A stretch of 13,279 nucleotides of DNA from Flavobacteriales bacterium. GTDB taxonomy: Bacteria; Bacteroidota; Bacteroidia; Flavobacteriales_F; PHOS-HE28. Positions 6,105 through 13,279 of this stretch are shown here, piece by piece. Every line of letters begins with the position of its first letter. Position 1 is the stretch's first letter. The notes beneath the pieces were generated by a model, which worked only from the letters and a program-made list of their open reading frames with translations, searched no databases and was not told where the DNA came from. The stretch is taken from the NCBI GenBank assembly GCA_024640205.1, contig JAHEFL010000011.1, forward strand, positions 1-13,279, in the 5' to 3' direction. A program made the position numbers and the translations under genes.

Positions 6105-7814
6105 TCAGAGACCCAACTGGCCTTTGAAGTTGCGGAACTCGAGGTCCTTGAGGGCTTTCTCGCGCAGGCTGGCATCCTTCTGAACCGCCATGCCGAGCTG
6201 GCTGCGGACGAGGTCGCCGTTGTTCTGGCGAGCTGCTGCGATGGCCATCAGGTAGTGACCCATGGCCGTGTCCTTCTCAGGGCTCTGCTCCAGGGTGCGC
6301 TGCGCACCAGCTGCATCACCACCCAGCATCTTGGCCAGGGCGGCGTTGAAGCTGTTGGTACCGCTCATGTTGCTGTTGGCAGCGCCGTACTCCCCGTTCT
6401 GGATGTTGATGAGACCGAGGTTGTACTTCACCTCCGGACCAGCTGCCATGGCCTTGCCATAGAGGTCGGCCGCTTTCTTGCGGTCCCCCTTGAGGCGGGC
6501 AACGACACCAAGGTTGTTCGTGCTCACCGGGTTGGCCTGGATGCTGTTCGCCTTCTGGAACTGCGCCTCAGCCTCCGCCATCTTGTTCTGCATCATCAGC
6601 ACGTAGCCCACATTGTTGGCGGCACGGTGGTCGGCCGGGTGGATGCGCTCACACTCGCGGTAGATCCGCAGCTGCTCGTTCAGGTCGGTGGTGAGCGTGG
6701 CGGCGAACAGCAGTTCCTCCACGTTCAGGCTGTCCGGCGAGGTCTTGCTCATGGCGGTCAGCTGCTCATCTGTCTTTCCAACGCGCTCATAGTTCAATTT
6801 CATTTCGCTGCGACGCAGGGCCGGCAGGATCTGGTCACGGATCTCCAGGTAGGTGGCGGCCATGTTCTTGATCTCCGCCTCGCGCTTGCTCACATCAGGA
6901 TACATCTCCAACACACGGAGCACGAGGTCCTTATCCGGAATGCTGCTGGACTGCATAGCTGTCTTGAAGCCATCCCAGTCCTCCCCACGTGGATTGTTCG
7001 TGAAGAAGCCCTCTTCCTTGGCTTTTTCACTTTTTGCTTTGGCCAGTTGGCCTTTGGCCCAAGCCGAAGCGCTCTTGGCACGATCATCAGCCAGGTTCTC
7101 GTTCAAGCTCAACTCACCTTCAGGACTCGCCCACGCATCCGTGGTCATGCCAAGCAAGTTGATGTTGGTCACCTTGGCGAGTCCCTTGATGAAATCCGCC
7201 ATCGCCTTCACGTCCGCCTCGCTCAATTCGCTGGAACGTACGTTGCTCGAGTTAACGAGGTAGTTGATCGTGGCAGCCTCGCTGTGGTTCGTGACACGCT
7301 GGAAGGCATCCTTGGCAAGGAGCACCTTGTCATCGCTCAGCATCAGGTACGGCGTGGTGATCACACCGTCGGTCAGCTTGATCGGATCGAAAGGCATTTC
7401 CTTCTTACCCTGACGCCCCATGATCATCAGCATCAACTCGCTGGTCTCCATGCTCGGCGTGTAGGCCACCTTGTGGTTGTAATTAAAGGCCTTACCGGTC
7501 TCGTAGGGAATGACCGTGTAGTTGCCCACAGCAGCTTCACCCTGGAAGTATGCGGTCTTGAACGGCGTTTCTCCCCCGGCATAGGTCAGGGTGGGGGTCA
7601 GCTCCACCTGGGCCTTCTTGTAGAAATACTTGCCCGGAAAATTCCCATTGATATTGAGATCAACGGAATCACCCTGGACGATCAGTGGGTTGGGGTCGAC
7701 GGTGTACTTGATGTTATCGACGTACTTCTTCATCTTGCCCAATCCGCCGCAACCACTGAGTACCAGTGTCGCTCCGACCAGTAGGGCCCAGCCCTTCAGT
7801 TGCCGCTTTTCCAT
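6105..7814 (-). CDS. Lipoprotein with OmpA-like segment and TPR repeats
   Basis: The 569-residue product starts with a lipoprotein signal peptide. It has a basic head (MEKRQLK), a hydrophobic core and the lipobox L19-S20-G21-C22, so it is expected to be lipid-anchored at Cys22; the residues after the cysteine (GGLGK) lack an acidic export signal. Residues about 30-170 look like beta-rich domains (repeated short strands, GDSVDLNINGNFPGKYF). About 178-258 resembles an OmpA C-terminal fold: INYLVNSSNVRSSEL, then a helix, a strand with LLGMTTDAWASPEGE, and LNENLADDRAKSASAW, comparable to the LS..RA..V motif. About 373-480 contains TPR helices (NNVGYVLMMQNKMAEAEAQF, NNLGVVARLKGDRKKAADLY, YNLGLINIQNGEYGAA). 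A peptidoglycan-contact or envelope-scaffold role is an inference; I do not know a characterised member. It is probably transcribed alone. Confidence 0.88.
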   Translation of the reverse strand: MEKRQLKGWALLVGATLVLSGCGGLGKMKKYVDNIKYTVDPNPLIVQGDSVDLNINGNFPGKYFYKKAQVELTPTLTYAGGETPFKTAYFQGEAAVGNYTVIPYETGKAFNYNHKVAYTPSMETSELMLMIMGRQGKKEMPFDPIKLTDGVITTPYLMLSDDKVLLAKDAFQRVTNHSEAATINYLVNSSNVRSSELSEADVKAMADFIKGLAKVTNINLLGMTTDAWASPEGELSLNENLADDRAKSASAWAKGQLAKAKSEKAKEEGFFTNNPRGEDWDGFKTAMQSSSIPDKDLVLRVLEMYPDVSKREAEIKNMAATYLEIRDQILPALRRSEMKLNYERVGKTDEQLTAMSKTSPDSLNVEELLFAATLTTDLNEQLRIYRECERIHPADHRAANNVGYVLMMQNKMAEAEAQFQKANSIQANPVSTNNLGVVARLKGDRKKAADLYGKAMAAGPEVKYNLGLINIQNGEYGAANSNMSGTNSFNAALAKMLGGDAAGAQRTLEQSPEKDTAMGHYLMAIAAARQNNGDLVRSQLGMAVQKDASLREKALKDLEFRNFKGQLGL

Positions 7815-7845
7815 GAATTCAATGCTTGTTTCGTGATTTCGGCTG

Positions 7846-7853
7846 CAAGTATA
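7846..7853 (-). promoter_or_regulatory. Possible -7 element of the TPR lipoprotein gene
   Basis: TATACTTG on the minus strand at 7853-7846 differs from TAnnTTTG at one base and lies about 30 bases before the ATG at 7814. I see no TTG at a fitting -33 distance, so this stays a weak call. Confidence 0.3.
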
Positions 7854-7918
7854 ATCACTTGCACTCCAAGGATGTACCTTTTCGTGTCATACCATTTCTC
7901 CACGATCCATGGTGTGCA

Positions 7919-8557
7919 TTATAATCGGACCACCTGATATCGCGCTCCAGCCCCTGCGATCAGGTCTTTCAATCGATCGTAGGCCTGCGGCTCAGCCAGC
8001 AGGTCATGGTCGCCCAGATCCACGACCAGGGACTTTCCACCGGACTGCTTCTGCAAGTGGTCGAGGTAGCGCTCCTGAAGCTTCATAAGGTAATCCGCCC
8101 CGATCCGTTGTTCATAATTCCTTCCCCTTGATCGGATCCGATCCTTGAGCCGGTCCAACCCCAAATGGAGATAGACGATCAATTCCGGGCGCGGCAGATC
8201 ACCGTACATGATGGTGTAGAGATCGCGGAACAAGGCATATTCGTCCTGTTGCAGGGTGACGTGTGCGAACACCAGCGATTTCCCCAGTGAGTAGTCCGCT
8301 ATGGTGAGGGGTTGGAAGAGATCCTGGTGGGTCACCTTCTTGAGCTGGTGGTAGCGCTGGGCCAGGAAGGAGAGTTCCACGGAAAACGCGAAACGTTCGG
8401 GGTCCTCATAAAAACGCGGGAGAAAGGGGTTGTCGTCGAACTCCTCCAGCACCAGTCGGCCCTGCCAATCCTCGGCCAAACGACGTGCGAGGGTGGTTTT
8501 ACCAGCCCCGATAAGGCCCTCCACGGCGATGTAGCGATACGGGAGAATCGTGTTCAT
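7919..8557 (-). CDS. Deoxynucleoside kinase
   Basis: The 212-residue enzyme belongs to the deoxynucleoside kinase family (deoxyadenosine/deoxyguanosine/thymidine-kinase-2-like), which phosphorylates salvaged deoxynucleosides with a nucleoside triphosphate in the cytoplasm. The P-loop is GLIGAGKT at 14-21. E38-E39 fits the base-activating glutamate after the first strand-helix unit. The family's E/D-R-S motif appears as D88-Y89-S90, as I recall from other Bacteroidota members. The lid holds basic residues R142, R144, R146 followed by YEQ at 148-150. Length matches the family. An upstream in-frame GTG at 8563 would overlap the folK stop; the ATG at 8557, two bases after that stop, is preferred and gives MNTILPYRYIAVEG. 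Tight spacing indicates translational coupling with folK. The preferred base cannot be told from sequence. Confidence 0.92.
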   Translation of the reverse strand: MNTILPYRYIAVEGLIGAGKTTLARRLAEDWQGRLVLEEFDDNPFLPRFYEDPERFAFSVELSFLAQRYHQLKKVTHQDLFQPLTIADYSLGKSLVFAHVTLQQDEYALFRDLYTIMYGDLPRPELIVYLHLGLDRLKDRIRSRGRNYEQRIGADYLMKLQERYLDHLQKQSGGKSLVVDLGDHDLLAEPQAYDRLKDLIAGAGARYQVVRL

Positions 8558-8559
8558 GA

Positions 8560-9060
8560 TCACGAACGCATGGCGTTCTCGAAGAGCACTTGTTGCGCAT
8601 CACCCAGCAACTCAAGTATGGTCCGTCCAAGTGCCGGGTGCACCATCGATGGTGCCACATCCGCGGCCGGGGCAAGCGCGAACAGGCGATGCTGCATGCG
8701 TGGGTGTGGAACGATCAGATCAGGACCTTCGATGATCCGATCGCCGAAGAGTAGTATGTCGATATCCATGGTCCGCGGCCCGGGATGTGCGGCACCCGTT
8801 CGCTCCCTGCCCAGTTCCTTTTCGACCTCCAACAAGCCGGCCAGAAGACCTTCTGGATCCCGATCCGTAGTGAGTAGAATGGCGCGGTTCAGGAACAGCG
8901 CGTCATCCTCGAAGCCCCATGGTTCACTCCAATGGTCACGGCTTACGGCGAGGATCCGCCCCAGACTTCCCTGTATACGTTCCGCGGCACGATCCATGTT
9001 CGATCGCACATCACCGCGATCGGCTCCCAGCAGCAACAGAACCTCTTCCGCTCCGGTCAT
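8560..9060 (-). CDS. folK: 2-amino-4-hydroxy-6-hydroxymethyldihydropteridine pyrophosphokinase
   Basis: FolK transfers pyrophosphate from ATP to hydroxymethyl-dihydropterin in folate synthesis. The signature lies in the C-terminal half: GPRTMDIDILLFG at about 94-106 with the two magnesium-binding aspartates D99 and D101, then PHPRMQHRLFALAPAAD at 118-134 with H119, R121 and R125. FLNRA near 56-60 matches the substrate-side FLN motif. The usual N-terminal LGSNLGDR is replaced by LGADRGDV near 11-18, an unusual change. I chose the ATG at 9060 (166 residues), because it puts the first strand (EEVLLLLG) close to the start as in the family; an ATG at 9099 would add 13 residues (MDKRPTGRVD...). The gene ends just before the deoxynucleoside kinase and is divergent from sppA. 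Confidence 0.93.
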   Translation of the reverse strand: MTGAEEVLLLLGADRGDVRSNMDRAAERIQGSLGRILAVSRDHWSEPWGFEDDALFLNRAILLTTDRDPEGLLAGLLEVEKELGRERTGAAHPGPRTMDIDILLFGDRIIEGPDLIVPHPRMQHRLFALAPAADVAPSMVHPALGRTILELLGDAQQVLFENAMRS

Positions 9061-9147
9061 CGGCAACAAATCTACCCGGCCCGTCGGCCTCTTATCCACC
9101 TGCTGTCCCGTTCATGTGATCCGCGCACAATGGAACGTGAAGGCGCC

Positions 9148-9176
9148 CTAGTTTCGGGACCTATCATTGAAACTAG
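9148..9176. promoter_or_regulatory. Inverted repeat between folK and sppA
   Basis: CTAGTTTC at 9148-9155 and GAAACTAG at 9169-9176 form a perfect 8-bp palindrome with a 13-base spacer, 10 bp before the sppA start. Each arm also contains a -7-like element, TAGTTTCG on the plus strand (9149-9156) and TAGTTTCA on the minus strand (9175-9168), each one or two bases off TAnnTTTG and pointing toward each other. No fitting -33 element is seen for either. It could be an operator, a pair of face-to-face promoters, or chance. Confidence 0.4.
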
Positions 9177-9185
9177 ACGATCATC

Positions 9186-10949
9186 ATGAGACAGTTCCTA
9201 AAATTCGTCCTCGCCTCCATGTTGGGCACGTTCCTCGTCGGGGCGGTATTGATCTTCCTTCTTATCGGGATGATCGCGGCAGCCGGGGCGGGATTCGCAT
9301 CCAAAGGGCAGACCACCACCATCGACAAGAACACGGTGCTGCACCTGACACTGGAGAATGAGATCATTGATCGCAGCAGCGCGGAGCCTTTCGACCTGGA
9401 CCTGGGACCCTTCAAGGCCAATACACCCACTGGTTTGAACACCATCCTGGCGAGTTTGGAGAATGCGAAAACAGATGAGAAGATCAAGGGCATCTTCCTG
9501 GATCTGCAGGGCATTGAGGCCGGGTTCTCCACGTTGCGTGAGATCCGCAACAAGATCCTCGAATTCCGCGCGGAGAGCGACAAGCCCGTGATCGCCTACA
9601 GCGATTCGTACACCCAGGGTTCGTATTACCTGGCCACCGCCGCGGACGAGATCTACCTGCAACCCAAGGGTGATCTGGACTACCGTGGTCTACGCAGCGA
9701 ATACATGTTCATGAAGGGCATGTTCGATAAGTTGGACATCGACATACAGTTCATCCGGGGCTCAAACAACAAGTTCAAAAGCTTCGGAGAAACGTTCACG
9801 GAGGATAAAATGTCCCCTGCGAACCGCGAACAGAACCGCCTCATCCTGGCCGGCTTGTGGGAGGACCATCTCACTGCGGTCTCTTCCAAGACCGGCCTCG
9901 ATGCGGCCCGCTTGAACACGATCGCCAACGACCTGCTCGTCCGCAATGCCGGCACGGCCCTGGAGAACGGCTTGATCGATGGATTGAAATTCCGGGATGA
10001 GGTCCTCGATATCCTGAAGGAGCGTATGGATCTGGACGCGGACAAGGAGATCCTTACCGCCGACCTGCGACAGTACAGCCGCTCCTTCAAGCCGAAGGGT
10101 CGAGCCTCCAAGAAAGGCAAGGATGGAAGCGCCACGGAAAAGGTCGCCGTGATCTATGCCGAGGGAGGGATCATGAGCGGTGAAAGCGAGGATGGCACCA
10201 TTGGCAGCACCTCACTTTCTGCCACGATACGGGAGGCGCGCGAGGATTCGACGATCAAGGCGATCGTGCTGCGGGTCAACTCACCCGGCGGCAGTGGCCT
10301 GGCCAGCGATGTGATCTGGCGTGAGGTGGACCTGGCGCGGGGGACGAAACCCGTGGTGGTGAGCATGGGGGACGTGGCTGCGAGCGGTGGATACTACATC
10401 TCCGCGCCCGCCTCGAAGATCTATGCATCGCCCACCACCATTACCGGCTCCATCGGGGTATTCGGCATGATCCCGAACATGCAGGGCTTCTTCAAGAACA
10501 AGCTGGGCATCACCTTCGATGGGGAAAAGACGCACCAGTATGCGGATATGATGACGGTGAGCCGTCCGTTGACCGCACAGGAAAAGCAGATCATACAGGG
10601 CTACGTGGATGATTTCTACGATGGATTCAAGGAGCGCGTGGCAGCGGGCCGCAAGATGACCGTGGCCCAGGTGGACAGCATCGGGCAGGGCCGGGTGTGG
10701 ACCGGTGTGGAAGCCAAGAAGCTGGGCCTGGTGGATGAGTTGACGGACTACAGGAAGGTGGAGCTGCCGGAGCAGAAGGACCTGCTGCAACAGATCCTCG
10801 AGGACCTGAACGCCCAGGCCCGCATGTGGGCAGCTTCGGTCTGGCTTGGAGAGGATGCCGCGATGCTTCGCCAATACAAGCGTGTGCGTGAGGTCCGTGA
10901 ACAGACCGGGATCATCGCACGCATGCCCTACGATCTGGTGATCCATTGA
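9186..10949 (+). CDS. sppA: Signal peptide peptidase SppA, long (67K) type
   Basis: This 587-residue membrane-bound serine protease degrades signal peptides left after secretion. An N-terminal hydrophobic segment at about 5-37 anchors it in the inner membrane. It has the tandem-domain layout of the E. coli enzyme. The N-terminal half carries the catalytic lysine, K198, in [16 protein letters not shown]; the C-terminal half carries the catalytic serine, S400, in [12 protein letters not shown], preceded by the LRVNSPGGS oxyanion-side motif and followed by [10 protein letters not shown]. The halves are joined by a Lys-rich linker near 297-320 ([13 protein letters not shown]). Both catalytic residues are intact, so it should be active. 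It is divergent from folK and convergent with the DUF2797 gene, and probably stands alone. The ATG at 9186 places the helix correctly; no Shine-Dalgarno site is visible. Confidence 0.97.
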   Translation: MRQFLKFVLASMLGTFLVGAVLIFLLIGMIAAAGAGFASKGQTTTIDKNTVLHLTLENEIIDRSSAEPFDLDLGPFKANTPTGLNTILASLENAKTDEKIKGIFLDLQGIEAGFSTLREIRNKILEFRAESDKPVIAYSDSYTQGSYYLATAADEIYLQPKGDLDYRGLRSEYMFMKGMFDKLDIDIQFIRGSNNKFKSFGETFTEDKMSPANREQNRLILAGLWEDHLTAVSSKTGLDAARLNTIANDLLVRNAGTALENGLIDGLKFRDEVLDILKERMDLDADKEILTADLRQYSRSFKPKGRASKKGKDGSATEKVAVIYAEGGIMSGESEDGTIGSTSLSATIREAREDSTIKAIVLRVNSPGGSGLASDVIWREVDLARGTKPVVVSMGDVAASGGYYISAPASKIYASPTTITGSIGVFGMIPNMQGFFKNKLGITFDGEKTHQYADMMTVSRPLTAQEKQIIQGYVDDFYDGFKERVAAGRKMTVAQVDSIGQGRVWTGVEAKKLGLVDELTDYRKVELPEQKDLLQQILEDLNAQARMWAASVWLGEDAAMLRQYKRVREVREQTGIIARMPYDLVIH

Positions 10950-10975
10950 CCAGCCCAGGAAAGGGTAGGAATCAC

Positions 10976-11003
10976 GAAAGGCCCCGGAGAACCGGAGCCT
11001 TTC
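10976..11003 (+). terminator. Terminator-like hairpin after sppA
   Basis: GAAAGG and CCTTTC (outer arms) and CCGG/CCGG (inner) form a stem around AGAA, 26 bp after the sppA stop. The T-tract is poor (CCTTTCGCTTG), so termination strength is doubtful, but position and stability fit. Confidence 0.6.
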
Positions 11004-11032
11004 GCTTGCCCTAACGATCGGTCCATTGGACC

Positions 11033-11063
11033 AAAACCCGGATAATGCTTACGCCGGGCTTTT
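11033..11063 (-). terminator. Hairpin, likely terminator of the DUF2797 gene
   Basis: CCCGG at 11037-11041 pairs with CCGGG at 11054-11058 around a 12-base loop. AAAA and TTTT lie outside the arms, so on the minus strand the stem is followed by TTTTGG and on the plus strand by CTTTTC. It begins 8 bp after the stop of the minus-strand gene and could stop transcription from both sides of this convergent junction. Confidence 0.5.
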
Positions 11064-11070
11064 CAAAAGG

Positions 11071-11880
11071 TTACACGGATGGTTGAAATTCCACGTTCAC
11101 GTGGTACCCCGTGTGGTTCCGGACATTGAGCACCTGACCATCCTCCCAGATGAGGTATTGCCCCTTGGCCCCCATCAGCCGGCCCTCCACCACAGGGGTC
11201 TTCGCCAGTTGCACGCTCTTCACCTTGGGTGGATAGGCCAATACCGGATAGTGGAGAACCACGGGCTCCTCCTCCGTCAATAAATGCTCTTGAAGGTCCG
11301 CCCTCAAAGCGCCACGGACCGCCGCCCTCATTCCTCGCAAGGCGTCCGGATCAGGATCGACCTTCTTCAGCATCGCACGCCAGTTCGTTCGGTCGGCCAG
11401 GATGCGCTTCAGGTCCACCTCGATGAGCCCGGCGAGCTGGCGATAAGGAACGCGCGCAATGACGAGCGCTGACACCGCGCCCTGGTCGATCCACCGCGTG
11501 GGAACCTGTGTGCTGCGTGTCACTCCCACCTTGATGCCGCCTGTGTTGCTGAGGTAGACCGTGTGCTCCTTGGCGTGGTGTTCCTGCTCCCAAGCCGGGT
11601 CCCTTCCCTCGCCCAGGTGTGCCCTGCACAACTCCGGACGAACGATGCATTCCGCTGCTTCCGGGGCATCCCGCAGGCAAGGGTAGCACAGGCCCTGGCC
11701 GTAGAATTTCTTCACCGGCTTCCCGCATGCGTCGCAGGTAAGTGCTCCCGTGGCGCGCACAGCGAAATGCCCCCCGATCACATGGTCCATGTCCAGTGGG
11801 CCTTCATGCAGGCGCATGGTGTAGTGGACAAGCTCATCCGTCCGTGCCATCATCTTCCGCAAAGGAGTTCCTTCGTCCAT
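11071..11880 (-). CDS. DUF2797 zinc-ribbon protein
   Basis: This is a 269-residue protein from the ATG at 11880. A probable zinc site is built from C49-x2-C52 and C65-x2-C68, and a second Cys/His set C77, C84 and H87 follows. Next comes HTVYLSNTGGIKVGVTR with WIDQGA, the strongly conserved centre of DUF2797; its Y..L...(I)KVG(V)T pattern recalls the GIY-YIG nuclease fold, but I only infer this. The C-terminal part is beta-rich (VVEGRLMGAKGQYLIWEDGQVLNVRNHTGY). The frame is open to an ATG at 11943, but that start would touch the divergent GH3 start codon, so 11880 is preferred, leaving 63 bp between the two genes. Function is unknown; nucleic-acid binding is a reasonable guess. Confidence is high for the family and low for any activity. 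Confidence 0.88.
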   Translation of the reverse strand: MDEGTPLRKMMARTDELVHYTMRLHEGPLDMDHVIGGHFAVRATGALTCDACGKPVKKFYGQGLCYPCLRDAPEAAECIVRPELCRAHLGEGRDPAWEQEHHAKEHTVYLSNTGGIKVGVTRSTQVPTRWIDQGAVSALVIARVPYRQLAGLIEVDLKRILADRTNWRAMLKKVDPDPDALRGMRAAVRGALRADLQEHLLTEEEPVVLHYPVLAYPPKVKSVQLAKTPVVEGRLMGAKGQYLIWEDGQVLNVRNHTGYHVNVEFQPSV

Positions 11881-11943
11881 TCTTTCGTGGCGTATATTTT
11901 GGGCTGAAGTTAGCCGACCGATATTCGCGGACGAGCGCATCAC

Positions 11944-13279
11944 ATGCCACTTAACGCCCTATTCAGTTTCCTGGTCAAGAAACGCTTGCAGCAGATCCAG
12001 CTGTTCAAGGAGGACCCCCGGATGGCGCAGCTTGAGGTGTTCCATAACCTGATCCAAGCCGCGCGCTATACCGAGTGGGGGAGAAAGCACGATTACTCCA
12101 GCATCACCGACCCCGACACGTACCGCAAGCGTGTGCCGATCCAGGATTACGATGATGTGAAGCCCTGGGTGGACCGTTCGCGCAAGGGGGAACAAAACCT
12201 GCTATGGCCCACGGATATCCGCTGGTACGCGAAAAGCAGTGGCACCACCAACGACCGGAGCAAGTACATTCCGGTAAGCCGGGAGGCCTTGGAGGATTGC
12301 CACTACAAAGGCGGCAAGGATCTGATCGCGTTCCACTACCAGCATTTCCCGGAAAGCAAATTGTACCAAGGCATGAGCCTGGTGGTGGGCGGCAGCAGCA
12401 CCATTGAGCAACTCCGGCCGGACGCTTACACGGGGGATCTATCCGCTATCATCATCCGCAACCTGCCCATCTGGGTGGAGGTCAGGCGCACGCCGGTGAT
12501 CGAGACGGCCCTCATGGAGAACTGGGAGCAGAAGATCGAGACCATGGCGCGGGAAACGATGCGCGAGGACGTGCGTTGCATCGCCGGCGTTCCCTCCTGG
12601 ACCCTGGTCTTGCTGAAACGCATCCTTGAACTGACCGGTAAGGAGCACATGCTGGAAGTTTGGCCCAATCTGGAGTTGTTCATGCACGGCGGGGTGAGCT
12701 TCAGGCCCTATCGCGCGCAGTTCGAGGCGCTAATCCCCTCGGCGACCATGAACTATCTGGAGAGCTACAATGCTTCGGAAGGCTCGTTCGGTATCCAGGA
12801 CCGGTATGGTGCGGATGACATGCTGCTGATGTTGGACTATGGCATTTTCTATGAGTTCATGCCGCTTGAGGAACTCGGACGACCCGAGCCACGGACCCTT
12901 CTTCTGGAGGAAGTGGAGCCCGGCCAGCACTACGCGCTCGTCATCAGTACGAACGCCGGCCTTTGGCGCTACATGCCGGGTGATACGGTGTGTTTCACGA
13001 GCGTCCGTCCCTACCGGTTGCAGGTGAGCGGTCGCACCCGGAGTTTCATCAACGCGTTCGGTGAGGAGCTTATCGTGGACAATGCGGACCGTGGGGTGGA
13101 AGCCGCCTGCAAGGCCACCGGGGCCATTGTGACCGAGTACACCGCAGGCCCCATTTACATGGAGGGTGACAGCCTGGGCGGCCATGAATGGATCATCGAG
13201 TTCCAGAAGGAGCCGGAGGATCACGACCTCTTCATGCAGGCACTGGACCGGACGATGCGCGAACTGAACTCCGATTACG
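11944..13279 (+). CDS. GH3-family adenylating enzyme, 3' end outside window
   Basis: I translated this by hand; the frame is open for 445 codons to the right edge. GH3 proteins activate carboxylic acids with ATP and, in plants, join them to amino acids. The three ATP/AMP motifs are present: S98-S99-G100-T101-T102 (SSGTTNDRSKYIP), Y275-N-A-S-E279 (YNASEGSFG) and Y343-M-P-G-D347 (RYMPGDTV, in place of the plant YRxGD). The start MPLNALFSFLVKKR followed by VFHNLIQAARYTEWGRKH is the typical N-terminus of Bacteroidota members, which are about 500 residues long, so roughly 60 residues are missing. A TATATTTTG at 11893-11901 is a possible loose -7 element (one base too many). The acyl substrate and the acceptor cannot be told. 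It is divergent from the DUF2797 gene. Confidence 0.93.
   Translation, partial: MPLNALFSFLVKKRLQQIQLFKEDPRMAQLEVFHNLIQAARYTEWGRKHDYSSITDPDTYRKRVPIQDYDDVKPWVDRSRKGEQNLLWPTDIRWYAKSSGTTNDRSKYIPVSREALEDCHYKGGKDLIAFHYQHFPESKLYQGMSLVVGGSSTIEQLRPDAYTGDLSAIIIRNLPIWVEVRRTPVIETALMENWEQKIETMARETMREDVRCIAGVPSWTLVLLKRILELTGKEHMLEVWPNLELFMHGGVSFRPYRAQFEALIPSATMNYLESYNASEGSFGIQDRYGADDMLLMLDYGIFYEFMPLEELGRPEPRTLLLEEVEPGQHYALVISTNAGLWRYMPGDTVCFTSVRPYRLQVSGRTRSFINAFGEELIVDNADRGVEAACKATGAIVTEYTAGPIYMEGDSLGGHEWIIEFQKEPEDHDLFMQALDRTMRELNSDY

Noticed and set aside
5946..7784. 612-codon open frame opposite the TPR lipoprotein gene
   Set aside because: It is the mirror of a well-supported lipoprotein gene; the translation is low-complexity (His, Val, Leu, Arg) without signal peptide or motif, and it crosses the terminator at 6056-6083.
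1..13279. CRISPR array, tRNA/rRNA, toxin-antitoxin or defence cassette
   Set aside because: No regularly spaced repeats, no cloverleaf or rRNA-like stretches, and none of the genes pairs into a recognisable toxin-antitoxin or defence operon.

Overview
The window reads as an ordinary chromosomal segment of a member of the Bacteroidota, probably a GC-rich relative of the Flavobacteriales. Four things point there: a clean TAnnTTTG-type -7 promoter element (4348-4355), an almost complete lack of Shine-Dalgarno sequences, gene families typical of the phylum (Bacteroidota-type deoxynucleoside kinase, bacterial GH3 protein, DUF2797 protein, YfhO-like membrane protein, beta-barrel protein with a basic tail), and high coding density. 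I see no rRNA, tRNA, CRISPR array, insertion sequence, integrase, phage gene or recognisable defence cassette.

Layout. 1-3609 (minus): mutS, followed 29 bp downstream by a polytopic YfhO-like membrane protein that runs off the left edge. 3701-5384 (plus): a TrmH/SpoU-type RNA methyltransferase, then an outer-membrane beta-barrel protein with its own consensus promoter and a strong terminator. 5385-5774: a gene-poor stretch holding a second, diverged copy of the last 30 codons and the terminator of the beta-barrel gene. 5775-9060 (minus): a 54-residue two-helix membrane protein, a 569-residue TPR lipoprotein with an OmpA-like segment, and a tightly packed folK-dNK pair. 9186-10949 (plus): sppA, divergent from folK across a region with an 8-bp perfect inverted repeat. 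11071-11880 (minus): a DUF2797 zinc-ribbon protein, convergent with sppA. 11944-13279 (plus): a GH3-family adenylating enzyme cut by the right edge.

Functionally the segment mixes housekeeping (mismatch repair, RNA methylation, folate and deoxynucleotide metabolism) with envelope functions (beta-barrel, lipoprotein, signal-peptide peptidase, membrane protein). Apart from folK-dNK and perhaps mutS-yfhO, the genes appear to be separate transcription units.

The most interesting local signal is the 3'-end duplication at 5514-5656. Its 30 codons differ from the parent gene at 11 positions, all synonymous, so the copy was kept under protein-level selection before (or after) it lost its 5' part. 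The first and last genes are open at the window edges; I translated them by hand. All family assignments are from motif recognition, without database searches.
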